From: G958295935 sp965224235
GTDB taxonomy: Bacteria; Chloroflexota; Dehalococcoidia; Lucifugimonadales; Lucifugimonadaceae
DNA length: 64,000 nucleotides
NCBI GenBank assembly: GCA_965224235.1
Contig: CBDCYP010000002.1
Location: 496,001 to 560,000 of the forward strand
Direction of reading: 5' to 3'
Shown: piece by piece, positions 8,006 to 16,646 of the stretch
Layout of the letters: each line of letters opens with the position of its first letter
Position numbering within the stretch: position 1 is the stretch's first letter
Notes under the pieces: generated by a model
Database searches by the model: none
Told to the model about the DNA's origin: nothing
What the model saw: only the letters and a program-made list of their open reading frames with translations
Made by a program: the position numbers and the translations under genes

Positions 8006-9227
8006 GTGAGAAATACCCCTCGGCTTCCTTGATGCCATCCACGAAGAGGTCCACTTCCTTCTCCGTGTTGTAGATATAAAAGCTGGCGCGCGCCGCGGCT
8101 ACCACGCCGTAACTGCGCACCAGCGGCATGGCGCAGTGGTGGCCGGTGCGGATGGCTATTCCCATGCTATCCAGCGCCGTGCCCAGGTCATGCGGATGCA
8201 GCGTGTCGTGCACGAACGAGATGACGGCCCCTCTCATCGAAGCGTCGGTAGGGCCAAAAATCTTTATGGTCTCGATTTCGGCCATGCGTTTCAGCGCGTA
8301 GGCCGTCAGGTCCTGTTCGTGGGCCGCGATCCGCTCCATCCCAATATCTGTCAGGTAGTCGACCGCCGCTCCGGTGGCGACGGCGTCGGCGATGTTGGGG
8401 GTTCCAGCTTCGAACTTGTACGGCAAGTCGTTCCAGCGCGCACCCTCGTAGGTCACCTCGATGATCATATCTCCGCCGAAGAGAAACGGCGGCATCGCAT
8501 TCAGCAGTTCCGGCCGGCCATAGAGCGCGCCGATGCCGGTGGGACCAAGCATCTTGTGGGCCGAAAAGGCCAGGAAGTCGCAGTCGAGCGACTGCACGTC
8601 GACCGGCATGTGCGGCACGGACTGGGCAGCGTCGACCAACACCACTGCGCCCACCGAGCGGGCCAGGGCCGCCAGTTCTTGCACCGGATTGATGACACCG
8701 AGCACGTTCGAGACGTGGACAGCGGCCACGATCTTCGTCCGATCGTCGATAAGATTCTCGGCGGCCTCCATCCGGAGTGTGCCGTCATCCCCCACCGGGA
8801 CGTAGCGGAGTTCCGCTCCGGTCTGCTCGGCAAGCTGTTGCCATGGAACAATGTTCGAATGGTGCTCCATGGCGGTTGTGACGATGTTGTCGCCAGCCTC
8901 CACATTTGCGCGACCCCAGGTTTGAGCGACCAGGTTGATCGACTCGCTGGTGTTCCTTGTCCATATCACCGACTCCGGACACGGGGCGTTGATGAACCGC
9001 TGCATTTTTGTTCTTGCAAGCTCGTAAAGGTCGGTTGACTCGATGCTCAGCGTATGGACGCCGCGATGAACGTTGGCGTTGTTTTGCTCGTAGAAATCGA
9101 CGAGCGCGTCGATCACCTGGCGGGGCTTCTGGGTCGTGGCCGCGTTGTCCAGATAGACGAGCGGGCGTCCGTTGACCTCCCGCTTGAGTATGGGGAAGTC
9201 CTGCCGTATGAGTTCTACGTCCAGCAA
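7989..9227 (-). CDS. sufS: SufS cysteine desulfurase
   Basis: A 412-residue class V aminotransferase fold enzyme that takes sulfur from L-cysteine and forms alanine. The PLP Schiff-base Lys225 lies in FSAHKMLGP and the persulfide-forming Cys365 in RTGHHCAMP; the early YLDNAATTQKP is typical of SufS. Length is normal. It lies between sufD (24 bases upstream) and sufU (overlapping), and SufU should be its sulfur acceptor. Confidence 0.97.
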   Translation of the reverse strand: MLDVELIRQDFPILKREVNGRPLVYLDNAATTQKPRQVIDALVDFYEQNNANVHRGVHTLSIESTDLYELARTKMQRFINAPCPESVIWTRNTSESINLVAQTWGRANVEAGDNIVTTAMEHHSNIVPWQQLAEQTGAELRYVPVGDDGTLRMEAAENLIDDRTKIVAAVHVSNVLGVINPVQELAALARSVGAVVLVDAAQSVPHMPVDVQSLDCDFLAFSAHKMLGPTGIGALYGRPELLNAMPPFLFGGDMIIEVTYEGARWNDLPYKFEAGTPNIADAVATGAAVDYLTDIGMERIAAHEQDLTAYALKRMAEIETIKIFGPTDASMRGAVISFVHDTLHPHDLGTALDSMGIAIRTGHHCAMPLVRSYGVVAAARASFYIYNTEKEVDLFVDGIKEAEGYFSRAGVR

Positions 9228-9251
9228 AGCCGTGCCTGATTCCCCCGCGAC

Positions 9252-10610
9252 TTAACGGAGGCCCGCTGAAAACCCTGGCAGCAGCCGGTCTGTAGCCCGT
9301 TCCACGTATTCACGCAACGCCGTTGGCCCGAACTCTTCAACAATCTCGGACGCAAATCCCCGGATGAGCATCGCAGCAGCCGTGTCACGGTCCACGCCGC
9401 GCGACTCCATGTAGAACAACGCGTTTTCGTCCACGTGACCGGCGGTTGCCCCGTGGAAGCACTGCACGTCGTCGGCATAGATTTCAAGGCTGGGCATCGT
9501 GTCGATCTCGGCGCCCTTCGAAAGTAGGAGGTTCAGGTCTTTCTGATCTGCGTACGACTTCTGGGCGTCTCGCTCGACAAGCACCTTGCCGCTGAACACC
9601 GCACGTGATCGGCCGGCGAGGATGCCTTTGTAAAATTGATGACTCGTGCCGTTCGGCTTGGCGTGAGTCGTGCTTATGTGGTTGTCCAGGTGCTGGCGAT
9701 TTGTCGTCATATACAGGCCGTGAAGCGTACATTCAGAGCCCGGACCATCAAGCAGGACGTGCAAGTCGTTCCTCCCGATTGCCGGGCCGGTGGCGAACGA
9801 GATGGATCGAAGATTGGAGTCCGATGATTGGTGGACCCGCGTGACGCCGATGTGGAACGTGCTTTCGTTCTCGGTCAGTATCCGGTAGTGGTCGACCTGA
9901 GCGCCTTCTTCCAGGACCATTTCGACGACACTGTCTGTAAATTGTCGTTTGTCGCCAAGACTGGCGTACGTCTCTATCAACGTCAGGCGGCTCCCGCGGC
10001 CGGCGATCACCAGCGCCCTCGGGTACGCCGCCCGATCGCCTTCAACACTTGTGTTCACGTGAGCAATATGTACCGGAACGTCTAATTCTGTTCCTTCCGG
10101 CAGGTGCACAAACGCTCCGTGATCCACGAACGCGGTATTGAGGGCCGTGAACGCATCGTCTTCGACCGCAGCGAGTTGGCCGATTTGACTTTCCAGCAGG
10201 CCGCGGTTCGCCCCGACCGCATCGGAAAAATTAGCTGCCTCCAGACCATCGACGGGCACCGAAGAAAGCGACTCGGCGTATCTCCCATCCACGAACAGCA
10301 ACGTGTGCCACGAATCGTCCCACGGCGCAGCCGCCCTGATTTCGCCGGCGGTCACAGCCGATGAGGCGCTCCCTGCGCCGAATTGGAACGGAACCCGATC
10401 CACTGGGCGGACGCTGGTGTACTTCCACTCCTCATTGCCGCGGCGCGCGACGGGGAAACCCATTCGTGCGAACTGCGCCCAAGCCCTCTCCCGTAGTGGG
10501 GCAAGCCAGGACGCGCCGTTTTTCGATGCGGAAGCGGCCAGTGCCCGGTAGTCGGCAAGATACCGGTCGCCGTGGGTAGCCGCGTGTGTAGTTTGCTGAT
10601 CTACGACCAT
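9252..10610 (-). CDS. sufD: SufD Fe-S assembly scaffold subunit
   Basis: About 452 residues, homologous to SufB and forming the SufBC2D scaffold complex. The N-terminal FPVARRGNEEWKYTSVRPV is the SufD-type helical region (family form GNEEWKYT). The C-terminal beta-helix core carries KSYADQKDLNLLLSKGAEIDTMPSLEIYADDVQCFHGATAG, where the conserved CxHGA motif is visible. ATG 10610 has GGGG six bases upstream; a TTG seven codons earlier is possible. It lies 32 bases after sufC. Confidence 0.93.
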   Translation of the reverse strand: MVVDQQTTHAATHGDRYLADYRALAASASKNGASWLAPLRERAWAQFARMGFPVARRGNEEWKYTSVRPVDRVPFQFGAGSASSAVTAGEIRAAAPWDDSWHTLLFVDGRYAESLSSVPVDGLEAANFSDAVGANRGLLESQIGQLAAVEDDAFTALNTAFVDHGAFVHLPEGTELDVPVHIAHVNTSVEGDRAAYPRALVIAGRGSRLTLIETYASLGDKRQFTDSVVEMVLEEGAQVDHYRILTENESTFHIGVTRVHQSSDSNLRSISFATGPAIGRNDLHVLLDGPGSECTLHGLYMTTNRQHLDNHISTTHAKPNGTSHQFYKGILAGRSRAVFSGKVLVERDAQKSYADQKDLNLLLSKGAEIDTMPSLEIYADDVQCFHGATAGHVDENALFYMESRGVDRDTAAAMLIRGFASEIVEEFGPTALREYVERATDRLLPGFSAGLR

Positions 10611-10642
10611 GGTGCGCCCCTGCAAGGACAAAGTCCCCGCGA

Positions 10643-11404
10643 CTAACGCAGCGCCGGATCCGGCATGAATGATTCGTAACCGGTAGTTTCGACTTTGTGC
10701 GCCAGTTCAGCGCCGCCCGAGCGAACGATCCGGCCGTCGATCAGGATGTGAACAAAGTCGGGGGCAATGTGATTCAGAATCCGTTGATAGTGGGTGACCA
10801 GGACGAATGCCCTGTCGGGCCTGCGCATCTGGTTGACTCCCGCGGCGACCACTCGCAGCGCGTCCACATCGAGCCCGGAGTCGGTTTCATCTAGTATGGC
10901 AAGCCGCGGTTCCAGGACCATCAGCTGCAACATCTCGTGGCGCTTCTTCTCGCCTCCCGAAAACCCTTCATTCAACGACCTCTTTATGAGGTCGGGGTCG
11001 ATCTTCACGCGATCGACGGACTCGTCGAACAACCGTGAGAACGCGCGCACGCTCAGTTTCTTTTCACCGCGATAATCGGCGAGCGCATCTTTGGCAGCCT
11101 TCAGGAACTGCCAAGGACGCACACCCGGCACCTCGGCCGGATACTGAAATGCGAGAAACAGGCCGCGTAGGGCCCTGTCGTTGACCAGCATTGGGACAAT
11201 GCTTTCACCGTCCAGCAGGATGTCACCAGCCGTCACCGCGTAGTCGATCCGCCCGGCGAGCACGTTGGCGAGGGTGCTCTTACCGGAGCCGTTCGGGCCC
11301 ATTATGGCGTGAACCTCTCCCGCGTTAACTTCAAGGTCCAGGCCCTTGATTATCTCAGCGCCGCCGGCAGCGACGGACACGTGCAAATTTCTTATACTAA
11401 GCAT
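10643..11404 (-). CDS. sufC: SufC ABC-type ATPase
   Basis: A 253-residue soluble ABC ATPase that drives conformational change in the SufBCD scaffold. Walker A GPNGSGKST is at about residues 36-44, the signature motif is GFSGGEKKR and Walker B is LAILDETDSGLD, all typical of SufC. I choose ATG 11404 (MLSIRNLHV), which matches the usual N-terminus, rather than an upstream start. About 200 bases separate it from sufB, longer than the other gaps in this operon. Confidence 0.95.
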   Translation of the reverse strand: MLSIRNLHVSVAAGGAEIIKGLDLEVNAGEVHAIMGPNGSGKSTLANVLAGRIDYAVTAGDILLDGESIVPMLVNDRALRGLFLAFQYPAEVPGVRPWQFLKAAKDALADYRGEKKLSVRAFSRLFDESVDRVKIDPDLIKRSLNEGFSGGEKKRHEMLQLMVLEPRLAILDETDSGLDVDALRVVAAGVNQMRRPDRAFVLVTHYQRILNHIAPDFVHILIDGRIVRSGGAELAHKVETTGYESFMPDPALR

Positions 11405-11612
11405 GATTTCGCAATTCGAATGAATCGGAACAGGTTCCCTTGCCTGCATCAACTTCGGGTTTTTTACGGGCCAACTATGGGGTCAAAACCTGTGATACGT
11501 CGCTACGCTTGCGATCTTGCGAGGTGGCGTCAGCGGTTGCCGATTCATCTCCGGCCGCGGCTTGCAGGCCCAACCATCGTCGGCGCCCAGTCCGCCCCGC
11601 CGTGTACGGTCT

Positions 11613-13091
11613 TTAGCCCACAGCTCCTTCCAGACTGACCTTCAGCAGTTGCCCGGCCTCAACGGCAAACTCGAACGGCAATTCCTTGATCACATCCCTG
11701 CTCCAACCAGTGATAATCATGTGGTGTGCGTCCTCTTCGGAGATGCCGCGGGACATCAGGTAGAAGAGCTGGTCGTCGCTTACCTTCGATGTCGATGCCT
11801 CATGCTCCAGCCGAGCGGATGGGTTTCTGACCTCGATGTACGGCACGGTGTGCGCGCCGCACTTGTCGCCGATAAGCAGGGAGTCGCACTGTGTGTGGTT
11901 CGTGGCGTTTTCAGCGCCGGGCATTATCTTGACCTGGCCGCGATAGGTGTTACTTCCGTGGCCCGCCGAAATCCCTTTTGCAACGATCGTGCTCTTCGTG
12001 TTTTTTCCGAAATGGATCATCTTCGTGCCGGTGTCGGCCTGCTGATAGTTGTTGGCCAGCGCAACAGAGTAGAATTCGCCGGTCGAGTTGTCCCCCTTGA
12101 GCATCACGCTGGGGTACTTCCACGTGATGGCGGACCCCGTCTCGACCTGCGTCCACGAGATTTTTGAGTTATCACCCTCGCAGGACCCGCGTTTGGTCAC
12201 AAAGTTGTACACGCCGCCCTGGCCGTCCTTTGTTCCGGGGAACCAGTTCTGGATGGTCGAGTACTTGATCTCGGCGTCCTTCAGCGCGACGAGTTCCACG
12301 ACGGCGGCGTGGAGTTGACTCGTTCGTCTCATCGGCGCGGTGCAACCCTCAAGGTAGCTGACGTATGCGCCTTCATCGGCAATTATGAGCGTGCGCTCGA
12401 ACTGGCCCGCGCTTTCCGTATTGATGCGGAAGTAGGTCATGAGTTCGACCGGGCACCGGACTCCGGGGGGCACGTACGCAAATGAGCCATCGCTGAACAC
12501 AGCGGAGTTGAGCGACGCGAAAAAGTTGTCGGTATAGGGGACGACTGAGCCGAGGTATTTCTCGACCAGGTCGGGGTGCTCTCTCACTGCCGCGTTGAAC
12601 GAGCAGAAAATGATGCCGAGCTCTTTGAGTTGAGCCTCGTAGGTAGTAGCGACGGAGACGCTGTCGAAAACGGCGTCCACGGCCACGCCGGCAAGCTTCT
12701 CCCGTTCGTGAAGCGGCACGCCCAGCTTCTCGAAGGCTTCGAGCATCTCAGGATCGGCCTCTTCAAGCGACTTCGGCCTGTCCTCCTGGCCGCGCGGGGC
12801 CGCGTAGTAGTAACTGTCCTGGTAGTCGATCGGAGGGTAACTGATCTTGGCCCACGCGGGGGCTCCCTCATTTCGTTCAAGGTTCTCCCAGTAGTGAAGG
12901 GCGCGCAGGCGCCATTCGAGTAGCCATTCGGGTTCGCGCTTCTTTGCCGAAATCAGCCTGACGATGTCATCATTCAGACCCTTCGGCGCAAGGTCGGTGT
13001 CGACGTCAGTTACGAAGCCCCATTTATAGTCCTGATACTCTGAAGTCGAGAGATCGGAGTGTCTCGAGACCGTTTTCGTCGAGGTGGTCAA
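11613..13091 (-). CDS. sufB: SufB Fe-S assembly scaffold subunit
   Basis: About 492 residues; the main scaffold on which the cluster is built. The N-terminus QDYKWGFVTDVDTDLAPKGL and the segment CTAPMRRTSQLHAAVVELVAL are SufB hallmarks; the conserved SRGISEEDA lies near the C-terminus. The start is uncertain: TTG 13091 (TTSTKTVSRHS) has AAGG eight bases upstream and gives a normal length, while a TTG at 13166 would add 25 residues. It is the first gene of sufB-C-D-S-U, behind the promoter at 13206-13234. Confidence 0.93.
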   Translation of the reverse strand: MTTSTKTVSRHSDLSTSEYQDYKWGFVTDVDTDLAPKGLNDDIVRLISAKKREPEWLLEWRLRALHYWENLERNEGAPAWAKISYPPIDYQDSYYYAAPRGQEDRPKSLEEADPEMLEAFEKLGVPLHEREKLAGVAVDAVFDSVSVATTYEAQLKELGIIFCSFNAAVREHPDLVEKYLGSVVPYTDNFFASLNSAVFSDGSFAYVPPGVRCPVELMTYFRINTESAGQFERTLIIADEGAYVSYLEGCTAPMRRTSQLHAAVVELVALKDAEIKYSTIQNWFPGTKDGQGGVYNFVTKRGSCEGDNSKISWTQVETGSAITWKYPSVMLKGDNSTGEFYSVALANNYQQADTGTKMIHFGKNTKSTIVAKGISAGHGSNTYRGQVKIMPGAENATNHTQCDSLLIGDKCGAHTVPYIEVRNPSARLEHEASTSKVSDDQLFYLMSRGISEEDAHHMIITGWSRDVIKELPFEFAVEAGQLLKVSLEGAVG

Positions 13092-13170
13092 GCGATTAAC
13101 CTTCGGTTGCGGCTGGATTCGATACTTGGCAGGTACGTCATTAACACTCGTGCGGCGACGCCTCAAATAT

Positions 13171-13199
13171 CAACGATGTATTGTTGACCTGCAAGGTCA
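13171..13199 (-). promoter_or_regulatory. Overlapping dyads downstream of the suf promoter (candidate operator)
   Basis: TGACCT-GCA-AGGTCA at 13185-13199 is a perfect 6-base inverted repeat lying at the predicted transcription start. It overlaps a second dyad, CAAC (13171-13174) and GTTG (13183-13186) separated by 8 bases. The second resembles cyanobacterial SufR sites, which have a 6-base spacer, but no suf regulator gene is adjacent. Repression of suf by an Fe-S sensor is an inference. Confidence 0.5.
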
Positions 13200-13205
13200 G
13201 CTTTA

Positions 13206-13234
13206 ATCCTAGCCACGGCCTGAATAAGTGTCAA
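13206..13234 (-). promoter_or_regulatory. Sigma-70-type promoter of the suf operon
   Basis: On the minus strand TTGACA (13234-13229), a 17-base spacer, then TAGGAT (13211-13206). Start of transcription is expected near 13199, about 110 bases ahead of the preferred sufB start. Confidence 0.65.
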
Positions 13235-13288
13235 CGAATTTCGTAATTGCGAATCCGCTTTTGTGTGCGTGCGAAACAGGGTCCGCCG

Positions 13289-14005
13289 GTGAATGAGCCC
13301 GACGCAGACAGAAACGGACGGGGCGTAAAAATCCGCCCGCCGAAAGTATTGACTGGCAGTCACAAAGCCAGTCTGGAACGCTCGCGACTCGACTTTTTGG
13401 ACCGGATAACGCGCCGAGGAGTCTCGGCAGCGACCGTAGAAGCCATGTCACGGGTGCGGCGCGAGATGTTTGTATCGCCGCAGTTCCGGCTGGAAGCCTA
13501 CAATGACGCGGCATTGCCCACTGCCCAAGGGCAAACTATTTCGCAGCCGTCACTTGTGGCGAGAATGATCGACTTGCTCGAGATCCAACCCCATCATCGC
13601 GTCCTCGAAGTAGGCGCCGGTTCCGGTTATCAGGCTGCCGTCCTGTCACTTCTCGCGTCGCACGTGGTTTCGGTCGAGAGAATTTCCGAACTCACCGAAG
13701 CGGCAAAATCCCGATTAGCCTGGCTCGGTTATGACAAATGCCGGATAGAGCAAGCCAGCGACGAACTTGGATGGCCTGCGGCTGCTCCCTACGACCGGAT
13801 TATCGTAGCCGCGGCCGCCCCGAACGTACCGGCCGCGCTGTCCCGTCAACTTGGCCCCGGCGGGCGCATGGTCATCCCCGTGGGACGGCGGACCGGTCAG
13901 GACTTGCTCGTGGTTTCGCGCACATCCCGCGGGCTGACCGTGAATAGGGACGGCAAGTGCATGTTTGTCCCGTTGATTGGCCGCGACGCCTGGAATCCGA
14001 CGTAA
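13289..14005 (+). CDS. pcm: Protein-L-isoaspartate O-methyltransferase
   Basis: About 238 residues. It repairs isoaspartyl residues in aged proteins by SAM-dependent carboxyl methylation. Evidence is the PCMT signature QTISQPSLVARMIDLL, the SAM-binding motif LEVGAGSGYQAAVLS and PYDRIIVAAAAPNVPAAL, followed by LGPGGRMVIPVG. GTG 13289 is preferred; the open frame extends upstream to TTG 13247. Divergent from sufB, so the intergenic region must hold both promoters. Confidence 0.9.
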   Translation: MNEPDADRNGRGVKIRPPKVLTGSHKASLERSRLDFLDRITRRGVSAATVEAMSRVRREMFVSPQFRLEAYNDAALPTAQGQTISQPSLVARMIDLLEIQPHHRVLEVGAGSGYQAAVLSLLASHVVSVERISELTEAAKSRLAWLGYDKCRIEQASDELGWPAAAPYDRIIVAAAAPNVPAALSRQLGPGGRMVIPVGRRTGQDLLVVSRTSRGLTVNRDGKCMFVPLIGRDAWNPT

Positions 14006-14056
14006 ACAGAGTCATCGCCGGGGCGGGGGAAGTAACGCCGGTGGGTCCCTGGCGTG

Positions 14057-14932
14057 TCAATCGAGAATGCCGGCTTTGCGGAACGCGGCGGCCAATCGTT
14101 CCGTTTCGCTTTCCGGGAGCGGAGGGTTGGGCCTCCTGGGTCGTGTTCCTTCATAACCCAGCAGATTCAAGCCCGCCTTGAGCGCGGCGACACCGTACGT
14201 CATGCCGATGTAGTCGGCGTCGAGAATACGATTTTGAATCTTGCGCGCATCTCCGAACTTCCCGGCCATCCCCAAAGTCATGATTTCCTTCACGAGGCCA
14301 GGCGCCCAATTGCCGAAGAACATGCACGCGCCGTTGGCCCCGATAAGTGCTCCATGGAGCAATATGCTGCCGTTGCATATCCAGAATTTTTTGTTAGATG
14401 GCACGAATTGGCGGGTTCTCGATTCGAGTCGCATATTTGCGTCGGTGATGTAACCGAAGACGTTGTCCATCGAGCAGATGTCGCCAATCTGCTCCGGAGT
14501 GGCCGCGTAGGGCCGCCGGTTGAATGTCTGGTGGATCACGACTATGGGGATCGGGCATTTTTCTACCACCTCACGGTAGTAGGCGATGACGTCTCCGCTC
14601 ACCGGAATCCGCACCCTGACCAGGTCGGCGCCCGCGCCCGCCATCGATTCGGCCAGGCGCAGAGTGTTGGTGGTTGACGGGTTGTCTATTCCACCGATTA
14701 CGAATCGTTGGCCCTCGTGCGCTTCGGACACCGTCTTGACGGCTGCCACACGTTCGGCGTCCCCAAGGAAAGTTTCTTCACCACCCGCGCTGCCTACAAC
14801 GAACCCCGAAAGAGGGGTCCTAAGCCAGCGATTAACGTTACGGGCAAGCGCGTCGTGGTCGATTGAGTCGTCCGAGCGAAGTGGATTGGGGGTCGGCGCA
14901 ACGACTATCGGGTCGACATTGGGAATGGCCAT
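14057..14932 (-). CDS. DapA-family (dihydrodipicolinate synthase-like) protein lacking the catalytic lysine
   Basis: A 291-residue TIM-barrel protein of the DHDPS/N-acetylneuraminate lyase family. The overall pattern is clear (PTPNPLRSDDSIDHDAL, then GFVVGSAGGEETFLG). Three catalytic positions are changed. The Thr-Thr of the GTTGE motif is Ala-Gly. The catalytic Tyr of the ILYNVP strand is His (VVIHQTF). The Schiff-base Lys of GIKEAT is Thr (GYITDAN). ATG 14932 has AGG seven bases upstream. A normal class I aldolase or lyase reaction is therefore unlikely. Compare the second DapA-family protein at 58040-58936, which keeps the Lys. Confidence 0.85.
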   Translation of the reverse strand: MAIPNVDPIVVAPTPNPLRSDDSIDHDALARNVNRWLRTPLSGFVVGSAGGEETFLGDAERVAAVKTVSEAHEGQRFVIGGIDNPSTTNTLRLAESMAGAGADLVRVRIPVSGDVIAYYREVVEKCPIPIVVIHQTFNRRPYAATPEQIGDICSMDNVFGYITDANMRLESRTRQFVPSNKKFWICNGSILLHGALIGANGACMFFGNWAPGLVKEIMTLGMAGKFGDARKIQNRILDADYIGMTYGVAALKAGLNLLGYEGTRPRRPNPPLPESETERLAAAFRKAGILD

Positions 14933-15152
14933 ACTGTTACCTGCCTCGTGATTCCTGAATCCGGTCGGTCACCGCTGCTTCGTTCCCCGGCACGGGAGAT
15001 TGCCGATTTTCCGCATTGGACGAAGGCAATTCAACTTCACTTTCGCAGGGACTGGACGGATTAACCCAATTTTCGCGATGTTATAGTCCAGTTCGTGCCT
15101 GAGTCACTCATTGGAAACAGGCACGGGCATCAACCAGTTCCCCGCAGGAGCC

Positions 15153-16646
15153 ATGGACACGCAATACGAAGCGGTAATCGGTCTCGAGGTTCACGTACAA
15201 CTCCGCACACAAAGCAAGATGTTTTGCTCGTGCGGGGCGGACTACCAGATGACGCCGCCCAATACCCGCGTGTGCCCTGTCTGTCTGGCGTTGCCGGGCA
15301 CGTTGCCGGTGGTGAACTCCCGTGCGGTTGAAGATGCCATCAAGATTGGCTTGGCCCTGAACTGCAAGGTCGCTGAAACGACCAAGTTCGACCGGAAAAA
15401 CTACGCCTATCCGGACCTCATGAAGGGCTACCAGATATCCCAATTCGATGCCCCGATCTGCTACGACGGTTACATGGACCTACCGGGCGATCCGCCGTCG
15501 AAGATAGGGATCGAGCGAGTCCACATGGAAGAGGACGTCGCTCGACTGATACACGTCCCGGGGCAGAACGGGGAAGCCGGGCATACGTTGATGGACGTTA
15601 ATCGCGCCGGAGTACCACTCATGGAGGTAGTGAGCCGGCCTGACCTGCGCTTTACGGCTCAGGTCGAAGCGTATATCGCCAACTTGCAGATGATTATCCG
15701 CTACCTGGACGTGGGCACCGCAAACATGGAAGAAGGCTCATTCCGGTGCGACGCAAACGTGAGCATTCGCCCGGCAGGTTCAACGGAGTTGGGCGCCAAG
15801 GTTGAGATCAAAAACATGAACCGCATCCGCGCCGTCACACGTGCGCTGGAGTACGAGATCGCCCGGCAGACCGAGGTTGCCCGGGATGGAGGCCGGATAG
15901 TACAAGAAACCCGCGGCTGGGACGACGCAGTCGGGGTTACCGTGTCGCAAAGATCCAAAGAGGATGCGCACGACTACCGGTATTTTCCTGAACCCGATCT
16001 GCCGCCGCTCCGAATACCTGCTGCAAAGGTCAAGGAGATACAGGCCAACCTACCTGAGCTGCCGGCCCGCCGAAAAGACCGTTTCCAACAGTCATGGGGG
16101 CTGGCGGAATACGACGCCGCGCTGCTCACGTCTTCAAAGGCGACGGCTGATTATTTCGAAGAAGTGGTCCGCTCCGCGGGAGCGATGCCAAGAGGGGAAA
16201 TGAGCGCATTCGCAAAGGAAACGGCAAACTGGCTGAACGGTGAGATGGCGCGCCACATGAACAACGACGGCACGTCAAACATCTTTGACACGAGAGTCAA
16301 GCCCGAGAATCTGGCGATCCTCGTCGGGCGATTTTGGAAACGCGAATTGAATAACGCGTCGGCCAAACGTGTTTTCGGGGAGATGTACCGGGATGGCGCC
16401 GACGCGGACGATGTGATTGAACGGGAGGGTTTGCGCCAGGTCAGTAACACGTCTGAACTGGATCCCGTTACAGACGAAGTGATTCGGTCCAACCCCGCCG
16501 CGGTGCGAGACTACCTGGGCGGCAAGAAAACCGCGGTCCGGTTTCTCGTTGGCGAGGTTATGAAGGCCACCCGGGGCAAGGCCGACCCGAAGGTCGTCAG
16601 GGGGATTCTGGAGTCGAAACTGGACGCCATGGTTACATCCAGATGA
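15153..16646 (+). CDS. gatB: Aspartyl/glutamyl-tRNA amidotransferase subunit B
   Basis: About 497 residues. It is the kinase/tRNA-binding subunit of GatCAB, which converts Glu-tRNA(Gln) and/or Asp-tRNA(Asn) to the amides. MDTQYEAVIGLEVHVQLRTQSKMFC is the standard N-terminus. The zinc-binding cysteines are in CSCGADY and VCPVCLALPG, LMDVNRAGVPLMEVVSRPD is conserved, and the C-terminal YqeY-like domain is intact. ATG 15153 fits homologues; a TTG 14 codons earlier is open. gatA and gatC are not in the window. Confidence 0.95.
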   Translation: MDTQYEAVIGLEVHVQLRTQSKMFCSCGADYQMTPPNTRVCPVCLALPGTLPVVNSRAVEDAIKIGLALNCKVAETTKFDRKNYAYPDLMKGYQISQFDAPICYDGYMDLPGDPPSKIGIERVHMEEDVARLIHVPGQNGEAGHTLMDVNRAGVPLMEVVSRPDLRFTAQVEAYIANLQMIIRYLDVGTANMEEGSFRCDANVSIRPAGSTELGAKVEIKNMNRIRAVTRALEYEIARQTEVARDGGRIVQETRGWDDAVGVTVSQRSKEDAHDYRYFPEPDLPPLRIPAAKVKEIQANLPELPARRKDRFQQSWGLAEYDAALLTSSKATADYFEEVVRSAGAMPRGEMSAFAKETANWLNGEMARHMNNDGTSNIFDTRVKPENLAILVGRFWKRELNNASAKRVFGEMYRDGADADDVIEREGLRQVSNTSELDPVTDEVIRSNPAAVRDYLGGKKTAVRFLVGEVMKATRGKADPKVVRGILESKLDAMVTSR

